DNA from: Parapristionchus giblindavisi
Taxonomy: Eukaryota > Nematoda > Chromadorea > Rhabditida > Diplogasteridae
DNA: 64,000 bases
NCBI GenBank assembly: GCA_943737045.1
Contig: CALSFV010000097.1
Coordinates: 62,001 to 126,000, forward strand
Direction: 5' to 3'
The notes beneath the pieces were generated by a model, which had not been told where the DNA came from, made no database searches, and was given only the letters and a program-made list of their open reading frames with translations. Below, piece by piece: positions 62,248 through 64,000 of this stretch (position 1 is the first letter of the stretch; every line of letters starts with the position of its first letter). The position numbers and the translations under genes were made by a program.

Positions 62248-64000
62248 ATGGCTGGAAGTCGAAAGAGGAAACGTCCTAATAATGGAGAATATTCAAGTTC
62301 ACCAAAGAAGAAACGACGTTCAAATGGAAATCAATTGAAGAAAGATAATTTGAAGAAGAAAAAGAAGAATGAAGTGAGCAATCATCATACTTCCAAAGCT
62401 TCTACTAGTAACTCTAATCAGAAACCAAAACGACGTCCACGTTGTCATAAACTATGCCATGAAACAGTCGATATCGTAAGTTTTTAAAATTTTAAAAATT
62501 GATCTACCGTAATCTAATGGCTCTATTAATTAAAGAGTAGCCTAATTATAATAATGTTTATTGATTACAGATATCAAGTACTCTTCGTTCAGTTCCTTGT
62601 CCAATAGCTCATCTGTTCAGAGAAGTGGATGAAGATGGAATGCCATGTTAGCCATCTTATCTTATCTATCATCTATTATTCATTCTATTTAGATGCTCTT
62701 CTCAGAGATATCATTCCCATTCTGAAATTGAATAATCGTCTTCTCCAACTTCCTCATTCTGTTCTTCCTCTTCTCAATAAGAATGAACATATCTTCCAAA
62801 TGGACATTCATAATCAACAATTCATTGTCAAATATGCTCCTATTCAATTCAATGTAGCTGATTGTACCGTATATTTGGTAAACCCATTTCTTCCATTATC
62901 TCTATCAATTATTTTCTTCTCAGGATCGATTACCGTATCCTTGTTCTGCTAAACTTCTCAAACGATTTTGCAAGAAGTACGGTACGGTAGTTGACGTTCG
63001 ATTGCCATTGCGGTTAGTTTCTACCGTAATCTGCTGATTTCATGTGTTTCGTTGTAGGACTCCTCGCCCTTTGATTGGATACCCAAAGAGGAAAACGAGT
63101 ACTCAACATCGTCTATTTGCTTTTGTTCAATTCGCTTGCAATGATGAAGCAGAAGCCATTTGTAAAGTAAGAATTATCGATTGATTATTCAGAAAATACC
63201 GTTTTTTTCCTAGGACTTTGCACTGAATCATCCTAGTGTACCAGGACATAGGAATCGATGGTTCTTCAATCGAGGTATTGATCTTTGATCTTTACTGGAC
63301 TTTGGCCTCTACTTCTTCTATCTCTAACTCCCGATATCTACCGTACCGTATATAATCTCCATCATCATTGATCTCTACCGTTTCCCAGGTCGTCGTGTTC
63401 ATCTCGGTCAACATCCCACTAAATTGGCTGCACTGCACACTCTTCGAGTAGCAAGAATGAAACGATTGAAGTTACGATTGGAGAAAGAATTGAGAAGAAA
63501 GTTGAAATTAAAGCAATGGAGACGAGAATGGAGAGATAGAAGAAGGTACGGTAGCCTCACATAAATGATTGATCGTGAACTAACGTATATTTTAGAGCAT
63601 GGCAGAAGAAGAAAAGACAAAAGAAGAGATTAGAAGCGAAGTTGAAGAGACAAGGAAAATGGGTGGAACCTGAAAAGTGAGATGATCTAAAGTTAAAATA
63701 TTCATTTAAAAAATATTATTCAGGCGAGATATTGAAATAATAAAGCAGAAGAGAAAAGAATTGAAGAAAGAGAAACGAAAACAGAAAAGACTGCAGAAGA
63801 GATTGGAAAAGAAACGATTGAGGAAAGAGGTACGGTAGTTTTAGTAGATATTGATATTGATTTTATTTCATCGATTGATTTTAGGCGAAGGAATTATTGA
63901 GAAAGATTGCCAAAGGTGATAAGATGAGTGAATCAACTGATAGTGAAGGAGAAGAAAGTAGTACTGAATCATCTTATAACGATTTCCGTCGAAGCGCAGT
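62248..64000 (+). CDS. La-related protein, LARP7-like (3' end beyond window)
   Basis: LARP7 proteins bind U-rich 3' ends of RNAs such as 7SK and act in the nucleus. Exons (62248-62475, 62571-62646, 62693-62877, 62924-63012, 63058-63166, 63214-63274, 63389-63545, 63596-63676, 63724-63829, 63885 onward) all join in phase. The start MAGSRKRKRPNN opens a long basic region. A degenerate La motif follows (LLRDIIPILKLNNRLLQL), then NEHIFQMDIHNQQFIV and an RRM (CTVYLDRLP as RNP2-like; LFAFVQFACNDEAEAI as RNP1-like). A very Lys/Arg-rich coil and an acidic SDSEGEESSTESS stretch come next. In LARP7 the La motif, RRM and a charged linker occur in this order. The canonical La aromatic residues are hard to place, so assignment to LARP7 over another La/RRM protein is inference. 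Confidence 0.6.

Overview
The window is AT-rich eukaryotic DNA that I read as nematode, probably a rhabditid. The evidence is many introns of only about 45-60 bases, 3' splice sites of the TTTCAG/TTGTAG kind, candidate trans-splice acceptors just ahead of start codons, an FMRFamide-like peptide precursor of flp type, and a high load of fold-back elements. No bacterial or viral genes were seen, and the species cannot be named from this window.

Layout. 1-6600: three diverged copies of one ~0.75-kb segment, an intact non-LTR retrotransposon between copies 1 and 2, and a small fold-back between copies 2 and 3. 6600-11190: repeats and unannotated DNA. 11195-12596: a neuropeptide gene encoding two copies of KASFIRF-amide. 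12600-15900: (CTCCCT)n-rich DNA with one possible exon. 15921-21180 (-): a C2H2 zinc-finger gene with a 2.45-kb palindromic element in its first intron. 21744-29930 (-): ATG7, with a 3.8-kb repeat-filled intron that includes Helitron-like units. 30319-31229 (-): a complete UBE2D-type ubiquitin-conjugating enzyme. 31654-35978 (+): an unrecognised many-exon gene. 36666-42327 (+): an SLC37-type sugar-phosphate transporter. 42899-44189 (-): an alpha/beta hydrolase. 44576-49233 (-): 10-formyltetrahydrofolate dehydrogenase. 50547-53899 (-): transketolase. 55485-61363 (-): a secreted protein with MAM-like repeats, carrying an initiator tRNA-Met gene in one intron. 62248-64000 (+): the start of a LARP7-like La protein that runs off the window.

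Gene relations. UBE2D and ATG7 are both ubiquitin-type conjugation enzymes and lie 388 bases apart on one strand. Transketolase and formyl-THF dehydrogenase both feed NADPH and one-carbon metabolism and are also neighbours. Spacings exceed the usual nematode operon spacing, so shared transcription is only possible. All multi-exon gene models were assembled by hand from open exons, splice signals and reading phase, so outer limits are firmer than individual exon edges.

The most unusual content is mobile DNA: six long inverted-repeat elements in 64 kb, five of them in introns. Two of these form one family (ends CAAGGGAAC, 3-bp TNA target duplications) and carry a tRNA-like A-box/B-box module in both arms.
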